From the NCBI RefSeq assembly GCF_004342885.1, contig NZ_SMAB01000004.1, positions 102,285 to 166,284 on the forward strand: 64,000 bases of DNA, in the 5' to 3' direction. Origin of the DNA: Tepidibacillus fermentans. Its GTDB lineage: Bacteria > Bacillota > Bacilli > Tepidibacillales > Tepidibacillaceae. A program made the translations under genes and the position numbers. Positions within the stretch are counted from its first letter, which is position 1, and every line of letters begins with the position of its first letter. Shown piece by piece: positions 1 to 8,094 of the stretch. The notes under the pieces are model-generated. The model was given only the letters and a program-made list of their open reading frames with translations, had not been told where the DNA came from and did no database searches.

Positions 1-2
1 CT

Positions 3-149
3 CAATTAGGAATTCAAATACCTCAAGATGGTTACATGGGCTTTATCGCTTCCCGTGATAACGGTGCTATTGGGGGCCACATTACTCGTCATTTAGTCCA
101 AATTGCTGAACAACAACTTGCAGGAGGAACAACATTTCCTCAAGCTTAA
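3..149 (+). CDS. alpha/beta-type small acid-soluble spore protein, C-terminal part
   Basis: The reading frame is open from the left edge to a TAA at 147-149; the start lies outside the window. The 48 visible residues begin [14 protein letters not shown] and carry the family signature around [17 protein letters not shown], followed by AEQQLAGG. In this family the conserved Gly-rich block and the following helix bind and wrap forespore DNA, protecting it from UV and depurination, and are cleaved by the Gpr protease at germination. Expression would be forespore-specific (sigma-G) in known relatives, but the promoter is not in view. It is convergent with gapB. Confidence 0.85.
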   Translation, partial: QLGIQIPQDGYMGFIASRDNGAIGGHITRHLVQIAEQQLAGGTTFPQA

Positions 150-196
150 TTGAATATCCTTTTTTCTAACCATTTGGAAATATGGTAGAAAAATAT

Positions 197-224
197 GGAG
201 AGGGCGAGATATCTCGGCCTCTCC
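197..224. terminator. Imperfect inverted repeat after the spore protein gene, possible terminator
   Basis: GGAGAGG and CCTCTCC arms enclose an almost palindromic GCGAGATATCTCG core. The plus-strand flank is AATATT rather than a clear T tract, while the minus-strand flank is ATATTTTTC. It lies between two convergent genes and may stop transcription from either side. Confidence 0.4.
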
Positions 225-278
225 AATATTAAAAGTGAGAAGTTAGAAATGAGATGTTAAACTGAAACGACCCTATGT

Positions 279-307
279 AAAAAAGCACTAAGGATATCCC
301 TAGCGCT
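279..307 (-). terminator. Intrinsic terminator of gapB
   Basis: On the minus strand a 10-bp stem (AGCGCTAGGG with CCTTAGTGCT, two G-U pairs) with an ATAT loop is followed by six T. It starts 14 bases after the gapB stop codon. Confidence 0.8.
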
Positions 308-320
308 ATTATTTATGGCT

Positions 321-1358
321 TCACGCAGATAATACCTTGTTTTCTTGTTTACTTACTTGATAATTCGATACGAATCGAGCTAAATCAACGACTCGACAAG
401 AATAACCCCATTCATTATCATACCAAGCCATAACCTTAATCTGATGTTCACCAATAACCATTGTTGATAACGCATCTACAATCGAAGAATGCTCATTTCC
501 AATAAAATCGGCAGAGACTAAAGGTTCTTCACAGTATTGAAGAATTCCCTTTAATTCTTCCTGACTCGCTTTTTTCAATACTTCATTGACCTGTTCAACT
601 GTAACTGCTTCTTTTACATTTACTACTAGGTCTACAATTGAAACATCAGGCGTCGGTACACGAAGTGCAATTCCGTTTAATTTACCTTTTAATTCTGGTA
701 AGACAAGTGAGACAGCTTTGGCTGCTCCGGTAGTTGTTGGGATAATAGCTTGACCTGCACTTCTAGCTCTTCTTAAATCTTTATGCATATTATCAAGAAC
801 TCTTTGGTCATTAGTATAGGAGTGAACAGTGGTCATCATCCCTTCTTTAATGATGAAATGGTCATGTAATACTTTTGCAACAGGTGCTAAGCAATTGGTT
901 GTACAAGACGCATTGGATATAATGTGATGTTTTTCATGATCATAGATTTCCTGGTTTACTCCCATTACAATCGTTACATCTTCACCTTTAGCTGGAGCTG
1001 TAATGATTACTTTTTGCGCACCGGCAGTTAAATGTTTGCCAGCACTTTCACGATCTCGATGTTTACCCGTTGATTCAATCACAATTTCTATATCCATCTC
1101 TTTCCAAGGTAAATTTTCTGGATTTCGCTCAGGTATGATTTTGGTTTCTCTTCCATTCACAATAATCGAATCATTAGTCGCTTCAATTTCAGCATCTAAC
1201 TTTCCGTGAACGGTATCATATTTTAACATATGCGCCAAAATTTCAGGTTTATAACTCGCATTGATTGCCACAATCTGAATTTCTGGAAATTGTATCGCAC
1301 GTCGGAATACCATCCTTCCGATTCTCCCAAAGCCACTGATCGCCATTCTAATTGACAT
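321..1358 (-). CDS. gapB: Glyceraldehyde-3-phosphate dehydrogenase, gluconeogenic NADP-type
   Basis: A 345-aa tetrameric cytosolic enzyme interconverting glyceraldehyde-3-phosphate and 1,3-bisphosphoglycerate. The Rossmann motif GFGRIG is at residues 9-14 and the catalytic Cys152 lies in SNASCTTNC; GAAKAVSLVLPEL and WYDNEWGYS near the C terminus are family hallmarks. After the second beta strand the sequence is INAS (residues 32-35), without the Asp that selects NAD in glycolytic GapA, so use of NADP and a gluconeogenic role as in B. subtilis GapB are inferred. The ATG follows GGGGAGGAG at good spacing. The gene has its own promoter and terminator. In B. subtilis gapB sits in the same neighbourhood near coaE and mutM. 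Confidence 0.92.
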   Translation of the reverse strand: MSIRMAISGFGRIGRMVFRRAIQFPEIQIVAINASYKPEILAHMLKYDTVHGKLDAEIEATNDSIIVNGRETKIIPERNPENLPWKEMDIEIVIESTGKHRDRESAGKHLTAGAQKVIITAPAKGEDVTIVMGVNQEIYDHEKHHIISNASCTTNCLAPVAKVLHDHFIIKEGMMTTVHSYTNDQRVLDNMHKDLRRARSAGQAIIPTTTGAAKAVSLVLPELKGKLNGIALRVPTPDVSIVDLVVNVKEAVTVEQVNEVLKKASQEELKGILQYCEEPLVSADFIGNEHSSIVDALSTMVIGEHQIKVMAWYDNEWGYSCRVVDLARFVSNYQVSKQENKVLSA

Positions 1359-1405
1359 TATTTGTTTCTCCTCCCCATATTTATTACATACTATTTATAT
1401 AATTC

Positions 1406-1433
1406 ATTATAATCAGCATAACATATTTTGCAA
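1406..1433 (-). promoter_or_regulatory. Sigma-A-type promoter of gapB
   Basis: Minus strand TTGCAA, 16-bp spacer, TATAAT; the -10 box ends 47 bases before the gapB start codon. B. subtilis gapB is repressed by CcpN during glycolysis; I could not recognise a CcpN site here. Confidence 0.65.
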
Positions 1434-1537
1434 CAAGATGGTAAAAATAATTTTTTGGACAAATAATTTTCGCTAAAAAATCCTCTTTATTTATAAATGT
1501 GTTATATTAACGAAACATTATTATTTTATTACTTTTT

Positions 1538-1570
1538 TAAAAAAAATAGCACTTCAAAATCTGAAGTGCT
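1538..1570 (-). terminator. Intrinsic terminator of the lytic transglycosylase operon
   Basis: Minus strand AGCACTTCA-GATTT-TGAAGTGCT stem followed by ATTTTTTTT, 19 bases after the stop codon of the transglycosylase gene. Confidence 0.85.
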
Positions 1571-1589
1571 TCGAGAATATCATGTAAGA

Positions 1590-2159
1590 TTAAAAATCAT
1601 ATTTGTAGATCCATTGATATCGATCATAAAAATGTAAAACTCTTTGTACATAATGTCTGGTTTCTCCAAATGGAATCCTATCCAAGTGTTCCAAAGAACC
1701 ATCCCAAAGACCTTGTTGAATCCATTTTTCAACATTACCTGGCCCAGCATTGTAAGCTGCAATCGTGGCATAAATATTACCGTTAAACTGTTGATTCATT
1801 TTGGATAAGTACCAACTCCCAAATGCAATATTATTCTCAGGCTGGTGTAAATTTTGAACCATTTCCGAGGGAAATTCCGCCCTTTTAGCGATCCAATTCG
1901 CCGTTTCCGGCATAATTTGCATCAATCCTACTGCACCCTTTGGAGAATGCTTATCTTTCTGAAAACGTGTTTCCACTTGAATAATAGCCAAAACCAAATA
2001 GGGATCGACATGAAACTTTGAAGTATAGATCTTAATTTGCTTCTCGTATTTAATCGGATACATAAACTTCCAAACAGTACGAGAATTGATTGAAAGAAAG
2101 ACAAGGAATAATAAAAAAAAGAAAAAAAGCGGCTTTTTATAACGTTTTAATTGTAACAT
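1590..2159 (-). CDS. Membrane-anchored lytic transglycosylase (SLT/GH23 domain)
   Basis: A 189-aa protein with one N-terminal hydrophobic segment (about residues 10-23, FFFFLLFLVFL) and a soluble-lytic-transglycosylase fold outside the membrane. The catalytic Glu63 is in IIQVETRF, followed by GAVGLMQIMP (75-84) and AAYNAGPGNV (134-143), the three diagnostic GH23 motifs. It should cleave the MurNAc-GlcNAc bond of peptidoglycan, giving 1,6-anhydro products. It starts only 5 bases after the coaE stop codon, so the two are probably co-transcribed. Related short SLT proteins in spore formers act in wall turnover or sporulation, but nothing here shows which. Confidence 0.88.
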   Translation of the reverse strand: MLQLKRYKKPLFFFFLLFLVFLSINSRTVWKFMYPIKYEKQIKIYTSKFHVDPYLVLAIIQVETRFQKDKHSPKGAVGLMQIMPETANWIAKRAEFPSEMVQNLHQPENNIAFGSWYLSKMNQQFNGNIYATIAAYNAGPGNVEKWIQQGLWDGSLEHLDRIPFGETRHYVQRVLHFYDRYQWIYKYDF

Positions 2160-2164
2160 TTGAA

Positions 2165-2770
2165 TTAAAACCTCTTACTTTGCCAATCCGTTATAATTTT
2201 TACTACTTGTTCTTCCGTTTGTTCGATCCCCTTATCATTATAGATAACTATATCTGCCTTTTTTTTCTTTTCCTCTAAGTCAATCTGTGACTTCATTTTT
2301 CTTATTGCTTCCTCTTTGGAAATTTGATCTCGTTTCATTAAACGCTTTAGTTGAATGGCAAAAGGAACATAAACCACAATGATTTGATCAAATAACTTTT
2401 CTCTTTTTGACTCAAATAATAATGGAATATCAACAATTACGTAGGAGTTCTTTTTCTCCAATTCCTTCGCATTTTCTATTGCTGTTCGAATAATTATAGG
2501 GTGAGTGATTTCATTTAAAATTTTTCTTTCCTTTTCATCTTGAAAAATAATATTTCCTAATTTTTTGCGGTCGATCTGTTGATTCGGTAACAAAATTTTC
2601 TCTCCAAAATGTTCGATTATTTTCCTCCATGCTTCCTTACCCGGTTCAACAACTTCGCGAGCAATCAAATCAACATCAACAACGGGAACCCCATATTTTC
2701 TGAAAAGCTTTGCTACGGTACTTTTTCCACTACCTATTCCCCCAGTTAAACCAATAATCAATTGACTCAC
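2165..2770 (-). CDS. coaE: Dephospho-CoA kinase
   Basis: A 201-aa P-loop kinase that phosphorylates the 3'-hydroxyl of dephospho-CoA, the last step of coenzyme A synthesis, in the cytosol. The Walker A motif GLTGGIGSGKST is at residues 7-18 right after the start, and VDVDLIAREVV and VDIPLLFES match the CoA-binding and lid segments of the family. Length is standard. It lies downstream of ytaF (54-base gap) and directly upstream of the lytic transglycosylase gene. The coaE-ytaF-mutM-polA order is conserved in Bacillus. Confidence 0.95.
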   Translation of the reverse strand: MSQLIIGLTGGIGSGKSTVAKLFRKYGVPVVDVDLIAREVVEPGKEAWRKIIEHFGEKILLPNQQIDRKKLGNIIFQDEKERKILNEITHPIIIRTAIENAKELEKKNSYVIVDIPLLFESKREKLFDQIIVVYVPFAIQLKRLMKRDQISKEEAIRKMKSQIDLEEKKKKADIVIYNDKGIEQTEEQVVKIITDWQSKRF

Positions 2771-2824
2771 CCCAATATTAGAATTTAAAAATTAGAAATT
2801 TGACTTTTTTCAATCTAAACCTCA

Positions 2825-3469
2825 TCAAAAAAAACGATAAAAACCCATTAAAATCAAAATAATCCCTGGTATTAGAGTAAATTTCTTCAACCATCTGATT
2901 TCCGAAAACCAAAATCCAATCTTTATACCAATTAAAATAAAAAGTCCACTCATCCCTGCGATTGTAATCGCAGTTATTAAAGGCTTAAAACCAATTAAGG
3001 AAGCACCTAGACCTGCTCCAAAAGCATCTAGAGAAAGAGCCAAACCTAAAAAAATAGCCTCGATTGAAGATATACTTCCCGATCGATCAATATCTGCTTT
3101 CATCGGTGTTTTTAAGATTTGAATCATCAAACCTAATTTTTTCAATTCAATTGTCAATATTTTTTGAATGTCATAACTAATTTCATGATCGTCATCTTCA
3201 TTTTTTTGACGAAAAACTTGGATAATCGCCCATAAACCAATAAAAATCAAAATTGTCGCTCCAGTAAATTTTGCCACGTGGGGCGATAAGAAATATTGGA
3301 TCCAAATCCCTAACTGCATGGACAACAAAATCATTGTTGCCGAGGCAATGCTTATGATCATAATCGAATAAATCGGAATAATCACTTTACGAAGCCCATA
3401 AGTCACACCCACACTAAAGCTATCTAAACTTACAGCCAGTGATAAAATTAGTAGTGATACGATATTCAA
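2825..3469 (-). CDS. ytaF: Sporulation membrane protein YtaF (MntP-like)
   Basis: A polytopic membrane protein of about 214 aa with two homologous three-helix halves; each half has an AVSLDSFSVG / ALSLDAFGAG signature, as in the MntP/LysE-like manganese-efflux fold. The loop before the second half reads ADIDRSGSISSIEA, which resembles an EF-hand calcium loop. The frame is open further upstream, but I chose TTG at 3469 because GGAGAGGGAGAG lies 7 bases before it and the encoded MNIVSLL matches the family N terminus. The B. subtilis orthologue is annotated as a sporulation protein; substrate unknown. The gene lies between mutM and coaE. Confidence 0.85.
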   Translation of the reverse strand: MNIVSLLILSLAVSLDSFSVGVTYGLRKVIIPIYSIMIISIASATMILLSMQLGIWIQYFLSPHVAKFTGATILIFIGLWAIIQVFRQKNEDDDHEISYDIQKILTIELKKLGLMIQILKTPMKADIDRSGSISSIEAIFLGLALSLDAFGAGLGASLIGFKPLITAITIAGMSGLFILIGIKIGFWFSEIRWLKKFTLIPGIILILMGFYRFF

Positions 3470-3535
3470 ACTGCATCTCTCCCTCTCCAATCTTCATTAG
3501 ATATATTATGGAAAGGGATAAAGAGAAGTGCTTAT

Positions 3536-4372
3536 TTATTCTTTTGCTGCCTTTTGGCAATGAGGACAGAAATGGGTGCCTCTACCTGCCACTCGAATTT
3601 TTTCGATCGGGGTACCACAGACGATACAAGGTTTTCCTGTTCGACCATAAACAATGAGGTGGTCTTGCATCGAACCTCTTCCATAAAATGACTCAAAAGA
3701 ACGGATCGTTGATCCACCTTTTTCAATTGCTTTTTCCAACACCTGCTTCATGGACATAATTAAGTTTGCGATTTCATCATCGGTTAATGATTTTCCTGAC
3801 CGTAATGGATGGATTTTACTCAGAGCCAGACTATCATCCACATAAATATTTCCTAAACCACTGATGATTTCTTGATTGAGTAATATCTGTTTAATCGGTG
3901 CCATTCTTTGTTTTACCTGCTTTTTAAATCGTTCTAAATTAAATTCGGGATCGATTGGTTCTTGTCCTAATTTCTTGATCCCTTCTAATTCTGTTTCGCC
4001 GTCCCTTTTTACCACATCCATTGTCCCAAATTTTCGTACATCTCGATAACGTAATTGGGAGCCATCGGTAAAAGAAAATATCACGTGAGTATGTTTATCA
4101 TAAGGCTCATTCGGATTTTCGGTATAGATATACTTTCCTTCCATACGCAGATGGGAAACAAGTGTATCATCTGTAAGATGAAAAAGCAAATATTTTCCTC
4201 TCCTACCGATCGATTGAATCACTTGCCCGATAAGAAGAAATTTAAATTGTTCAGTATCTTGCGGAGACCGAATAATTTTTGGATAATAAACCTGAATATC
4301 TTTTATTTTTTTCCCTACTATAACCAATTCTAATCCACGTCTAACAGTCTCTACTTCTGGTAGTTCAGGCAT
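3536..4372 (-). CDS. mutM: Formamidopyrimidine-DNA glycosylase
   Basis: A bifunctional base-excision repair enzyme that removes 8-oxoguanine and formamidopyrimidines and cuts the abasic site by beta,delta-elimination. The start is set at the second in-frame ATG, so the protein begins MPELPEVETVRRG: after Met removal Pro is the catalytic N-terminal nucleophile and Glu follows. The upstream ATG would bury it. AGAGGA precedes this ATG. The C-terminal zinc finger has the four Cys in CIVCG and FCPHC, after the conserved TIRSFESFYGRGSMQ segment. It is 17 bases downstream of polA, hence probably one repair operon. Confidence 0.95.
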   Translation of the reverse strand: MPELPEVETVRRGLELVIVGKKIKDIQVYYPKIIRSPQDTEQFKFLLIGQVIQSIGRRGKYLLFHLTDDTLVSHLRMEGKYIYTENPNEPYDKHTHVIFSFTDGSQLRYRDVRKFGTMDVVKRDGETELEGIKKLGQEPIDPEFNLERFKKQVKQRMAPIKQILLNQEIISGLGNIYVDDSLALSKIHPLRSGKSLTDDEIANLIMSMKQVLEKAIEKGGSTIRSFESFYGRGSMQDHLIVYGRTGKPCIVCGTPIEKIRVAGRGTHFCPHCQKAAKE

Positions 4373-4389
4373 ATTCATCCTCTTTCTTA

Positions 4390-7047
4390 TTATTTTGCAT
4401 CATACCAAGTTTTCCCAAAGTGAAGATCCACTTTTAAAGGAACTTTTAATTGGATAGCGTTCTCCATCGTATTTTTTACAAGGCTCATCATCATCTCTTT
4501 TTCATCTGGATGAACTTCAAAGATTAATTCATCATGTACCTGTAATAATAAACGACTTTTAAGGTATAAACGTCTCATCTCTTGATCGATATTGATCATG
4601 GCAATTTTTATGATATCAGCAGCTGTCCCCTGAATCGGTGTATTCATCGCTGTCCGTTCAGCAAAACTACGTATATTGAAATTGGAACTATGAATATCAG
4701 GTAGATATCTCCTGCGATTCATTAAGGTACTGACATAGCCATCTCGTTTCGCTTGTTCAACAATCTTTTTCATATAGGTTTTCACTCCGGAAAAGACGGA
4801 GAAATAGCGCTCTATAAACTCAGCAGCCTCTTTTCTTGAAATATTTAAGTTTTGTGATAGACCGTAATCGCTAATTCCATAGACGATTCCAAAATTGACC
4901 GCTTTGGCCTGTCTTCGCATTAATGATGTAACCTCATCTTCTTTGACTCCAAATACATCCATTGCTGTCTTTGTATGAATATCCATATCCTGATTAAACG
5001 CTTCAATCAAGTTTTCATCTTCAGCTATATGGGCAAGTACACGAAGTTCAATTTGTGAATAATCAGAGGAAAGAATCAGCCAATCTTCGTACGAAGGGAT
5101 AAAAGCCTGACGAATTTTTCTACCCTCTTCTAAGCGAATCGGAATGTTTTGTAAGTTAGGTTCCGTACTGCTTAACCGGCCAGTCGCTGTAATCGCTTGA
5201 TTAAATGAAGTGTGAATTCGCTGAGTTTCTTTGTCCACCATCTTTAATAAACCTTCGATATAGGTCGATTGCAATTTGCCAATTTGGCGATACTTCAGAA
5301 TCAGCCCGATGATTGGATGGTGTGGTTCCAATTTTTCCAACACATCTGCGCTGGTTGAATAACCTGTTTTTGTTTTCTTGATGATGGGAAGTTGAAGTTT
5401 ATCAAAAAGGATTTCTCCTAATTGTTTTGGTGAATTAATATTGAATTCTGTACCCGCAAGTTCATAGATTTCTTCCATTAAAGTAATAAGTGTTTGATTC
5501 AGTTCTTCTCCCATCTCTTTTAAACGTTGGCTATCAATCCGAACACCGATTTTCTCCATTTTCGCTAAAACTCTAGACAATGGAAGTTCTATTTCGTAAA
5601 ATAATCGGTCTAGATTTGTTTCCTTTAATTTTTCATCAATCGTAGGAATTAAAGCAAAAATGGCATGGGCTTTTCGGCTAATATGATCTACATAGACCGT
5701 TTCTTTAGGAATTGCATATTTGGCCCCCTTACCATAAACCAACTCATCATCTTGCAGACCAGAATAATGATACTGTTTGGCAATCTCAGCTAAACTCGGT
5801 GAACCATCTTGTGGATTGAGCAAATATGCCCCTAACAACAAATCGGAGGCGATCCCTTTTATTTCTATTTGGTTCCAAAAAAAGACCATCTCTACTCTTT
5901 TCCCGTCAAAAACCCATTTCGTTTTTGAAGAATCTTGTAGCCATTCCTGAAAATCTGTCCATTGTTTTAATTGCTGATCATTAATAAATAAGATTTCTTT
6001 TCCATTCGTTACGGCTAATCCCAAAATTTGGCGACCATGAGGTTGTTCACCAATCGTCTCCACATAAATGGCATGTGGGCCTTCCTCACCCAATATTTTC
6101 TCCCACTTTGTTTTGTTCTTCTCTGTAAGTCGATCGATCAACAATACATCTTTTTGCTCAGTCTCTTCCTCTTTCGATTTTTGCATACCTAAACGTTCGA
6201 TCAAACTATGAAATTCCCATTTCACAAATAATTGATAAACCTCATCACGATGATACCCTTTATCATCCACTTTTAAATCTTCCCATTGAATCTCGATCGG
6301 AACTTGCCGATAAATGGTAGCAAGCTGTTTGCTTAAAATGGCTTGGTCTTGGTAAGTCGTCAAATTCTCCTTCAATTTCTTAGCTGTAATCTGATCTAAA
6401 TGAGTATATACTCCTTCTACCGTTTGGTATTCATGCAATAACTTCAAAGCTGTTTTTTCGCCGATTCCTGGAACACCTGGAATGTTATCTGAAGGATCCC
6501 CCATTAAACCTTTTAAGTCAATAATTTGCTTCGGTTCTAGACCATACTTGTCCATAATCTCTTTGGGTCCGAATGGTTCTACTTCGGTGATTCCTTTTCG
6601 AGTTAAATAAATCATAACAGAATCAGATGCCAGTTGAAGCATATCTTTGTCCCCAGTATAAATAACCGTTTCGATTCCTATTTCTTCAGCTCTTTTAGAA
6701 AGAGTACCAATGATATCGTCTGCTTCATATCCTTCTAATTCAAAATGTTGTAAATGAAACGCATCTAATAGTTCACGAATCATCGGAAATTGCCCCGATA
6801 ATTCAGATGGGGTTTTCATTCGTTTTCCTTTATATTCCTTAAAATCGCTATGGCGAAATGTAACTTTTCCAGCATCAAACGCAACTAAGAAATAATCTGG
6901 TTTCATTTCCTCTAATATTTTTAATAAAATTTGTGTAAATCCATAAACTGCATTGGTAAAGAGACCTTGCTTATTACTTAGCAATGGCAAAGCATAAAAA
7001 GCACGATTTGAAATACTATTTCCGTCAATTAAGACTAACTTTTTCAT
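4390..7047 (-). CDS. polA: DNA polymerase I
   Basis: 885 aa, cytosolic; repairs gaps and removes Okazaki RNA primers. The N-terminal 5'-3' exonuclease domain (about 1-290) has FDAGKVTFRH, YTGDKDMLQL and GDPSDNIPGVPGIGEKTA. The middle domain (about 300-465) lacks the Asp-x-Glu exonuclease motif (it reads AIYVETIGE), so proofreading is probably absent, as in Bacillus Pol I. The polymerase domain shows motif A DYSQIELRVLAH, motif B RRQAKAVNFGIVYGIS and motif C QVHDELIFEV. A sigma-A-type promoter lies directly upstream, and mutM follows after 17 bases. Confidence 0.97.
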   Translation of the reverse strand: MKKLVLIDGNSISNRAFYALPLLSNKQGLFTNAVYGFTQILLKILEEMKPDYFLVAFDAGKVTFRHSDFKEYKGKRMKTPSELSGQFPMIRELLDAFHLQHFELEGYEADDIIGTLSKRAEEIGIETVIYTGDKDMLQLASDSVMIYLTRKGITEVEPFGPKEIMDKYGLEPKQIIDLKGLMGDPSDNIPGVPGIGEKTALKLLHEYQTVEGVYTHLDQITAKKLKENLTTYQDQAILSKQLATIYRQVPIEIQWEDLKVDDKGYHRDEVYQLFVKWEFHSLIERLGMQKSKEEETEQKDVLLIDRLTEKNKTKWEKILGEEGPHAIYVETIGEQPHGRQILGLAVTNGKEILFINDQQLKQWTDFQEWLQDSSKTKWVFDGKRVEMVFFWNQIEIKGIASDLLLGAYLLNPQDGSPSLAEIAKQYHYSGLQDDELVYGKGAKYAIPKETVYVDHISRKAHAIFALIPTIDEKLKETNLDRLFYEIELPLSRVLAKMEKIGVRIDSQRLKEMGEELNQTLITLMEEIYELAGTEFNINSPKQLGEILFDKLQLPIIKKTKTGYSTSADVLEKLEPHHPIIGLILKYRQIGKLQSTYIEGLLKMVDKETQRIHTSFNQAITATGRLSSTEPNLQNIPIRLEEGRKIRQAFIPSYEDWLILSSDYSQIELRVLAHIAEDENLIEAFNQDMDIHTKTAMDVFGVKEDEVTSLMRRQAKAVNFGIVYGISDYGLSQNLNISRKEAAEFIERYFSVFSGVKTYMKKIVEQAKRDGYVSTLMNRRRYLPDIHSSNFNIRSFAERTAMNTPIQGTAADIIKIAMINIDQEMRRLYLKSRLLLQVHDELIFEVHPDEKEMMMSLVKNTMENAIQLKVPLKVDLHFGKTWYDAK

Positions 7048-7078
7048 GAAACTTCTCCTCTTTCATTATTCTTCAACT

Positions 7079-7106
7079 ATCATATCATAAGCAGAATTTG
7101 ATGCAA
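7079..7106 (-). promoter_or_regulatory. Sigma-A-type promoter of polA
   Basis: Minus strand TTGCAT, 16-bp spacer, TATGAT, 31 bases before the polA ATG. A second TATGAT overlaps it 5 bases upstream, but at 11-bp spacing it is less likely to be used. Confidence 0.55.
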
Positions 7107-7146
7107 AACTACCATAATCCTTTTTTCAATAAACGAAAAACTTTAA

Positions 7147-7179
7147 CAACAAAAACAGCCTTCAATAAAGAAGACTGTT
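7147..7179 (-). terminator. Intrinsic terminator of the phoPR-SPFH operon
   Basis: Minus strand AACAGTCTTC-TTTATT-GAAGGCTGTT (one G-U pair) followed by TTTGTTGTT, 15 bases after the SPFH gene stop codon and upstream of the polA promoter. Confidence 0.75.
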
Positions 7180-7194
7180 GCGAATTGATAATTT

Positions 7195-8037
7195 TCATTT
7201 TTGTAGTCCATTCACATCAATAAATGGAACACTACCTCCAGTTACATTAGGTAATTTCCCATCCCATTTCTTGATCGCTTCCATTTGTGCTTCAATCTTT
7301 CGCAGTTCAATTAATTCTTTGGTTACTTCTTGTTTTTGTAATTTTAAGGATTCAGCTTCTGCTTTTGCCTGTTCAATCTTTTGTTTTGCCTCAATCTCTA
7401 CTCGTTGGAGATCAAGTTTTGCTTTTAAGGCTTGTTGTTCAGCAATTTGCTTTTGTTCAATGGCTTGGTTATATTCGTCACTAAATTTAAATTCCGTTAT
7501 ATTAATCTCATCCAATTGCATATAATATGTTGCTAATTTTTTGGCTAGTGTTTCTTTTACTTTTGTACTTACTTCTTGACGTTTAGAAATCAGTTCCTCT
7601 GCTGTATATTGAGCTGTCACGGCTTTTAATGATTCACCAATTGCTGGTGCAACAATCCGTTCTTTGTAAGACATACCCACTTGTTGATAAAGCTTATTTA
7701 CTATATCAGGATTTAAGTGAAAGTTGACCGCTACTGTGGTTGTAACTACTTGCAGATCTTTTGATGCAGCTGTTTGTTCTGTTTGTTCTTTTTGTACGCG
7801 AACCTCCATAGGAATTATCTCTTGGATAAAAGGTATTTTAAAATGTAATCCTTCATTTAGAACACGATCTTGAACAGCTCCTAGTTGTGTGACGACACCA
7901 CGATTACCTGCATCAACAATAACAAAGGAATTAAAGATTAATAAAATTACAATGAAAATAATGAAAGAGAAAACGAATATTTTTTTTAAGTTTTTGGGAT
8001 TCTTTGGAATCATATCCACAACTTTTTCTGTTTCCAT
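7195..8037 (-). CDS. Prohibitin-like SPFH/band 7 membrane protein
   Basis: A 280-aa protein with an N-terminal membrane anchor (about residues 20-42, IFVFSFIIFIVILLIFNSFVIV), then the SPFH domain (VVDAGNRGVVTQLGAV...GLHFKIPF) and an alanine- and glutamate-rich coiled coil (about 185-255) ending in a GGSVPFIDV tail. Domain order and length match bacterial prohibitin homologues, which form ring-like membrane scaffolds and associate with proteases such as FtsH. It lies 57 bases downstream of phoR and ends at a terminator, so it may belong to the phosphate-response operon; a link to phosphate is inference only. Confidence 0.82.
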   Translation of the reverse strand: METEKVVDMIPKNPKNLKKIFVFSFIIFIVILLIFNSFVIVDAGNRGVVTQLGAVQDRVLNEGLHFKIPFIQEIIPMEVRVQKEQTEQTAASKDLQVVTTTVAVNFHLNPDIVNKLYQQVGMSYKERIVAPAIGESLKAVTAQYTAEELISKRQEVSTKVKETLAKKLATYYMQLDEINITEFKFSDEYNQAIEQKQIAEQQALKAKLDLQRVEIEAKQKIEQAKAEAESLKLQKQEVTKELIELRKIEAQMEAIKKWDGKLPNVTGGSVPFIDVNGLQK

Positions 8038-8094
8038 ACTTTTCTCCTCTTCATATTTTTATTCTTACCAAATCATTATTCTTCTAAGAAAAAT

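Noticed and set aside
4055..4333. 92-codon plus-strand frame opposite mutM
   Set aside because: Shadow frame of a strongly conserved gene on the other strand.
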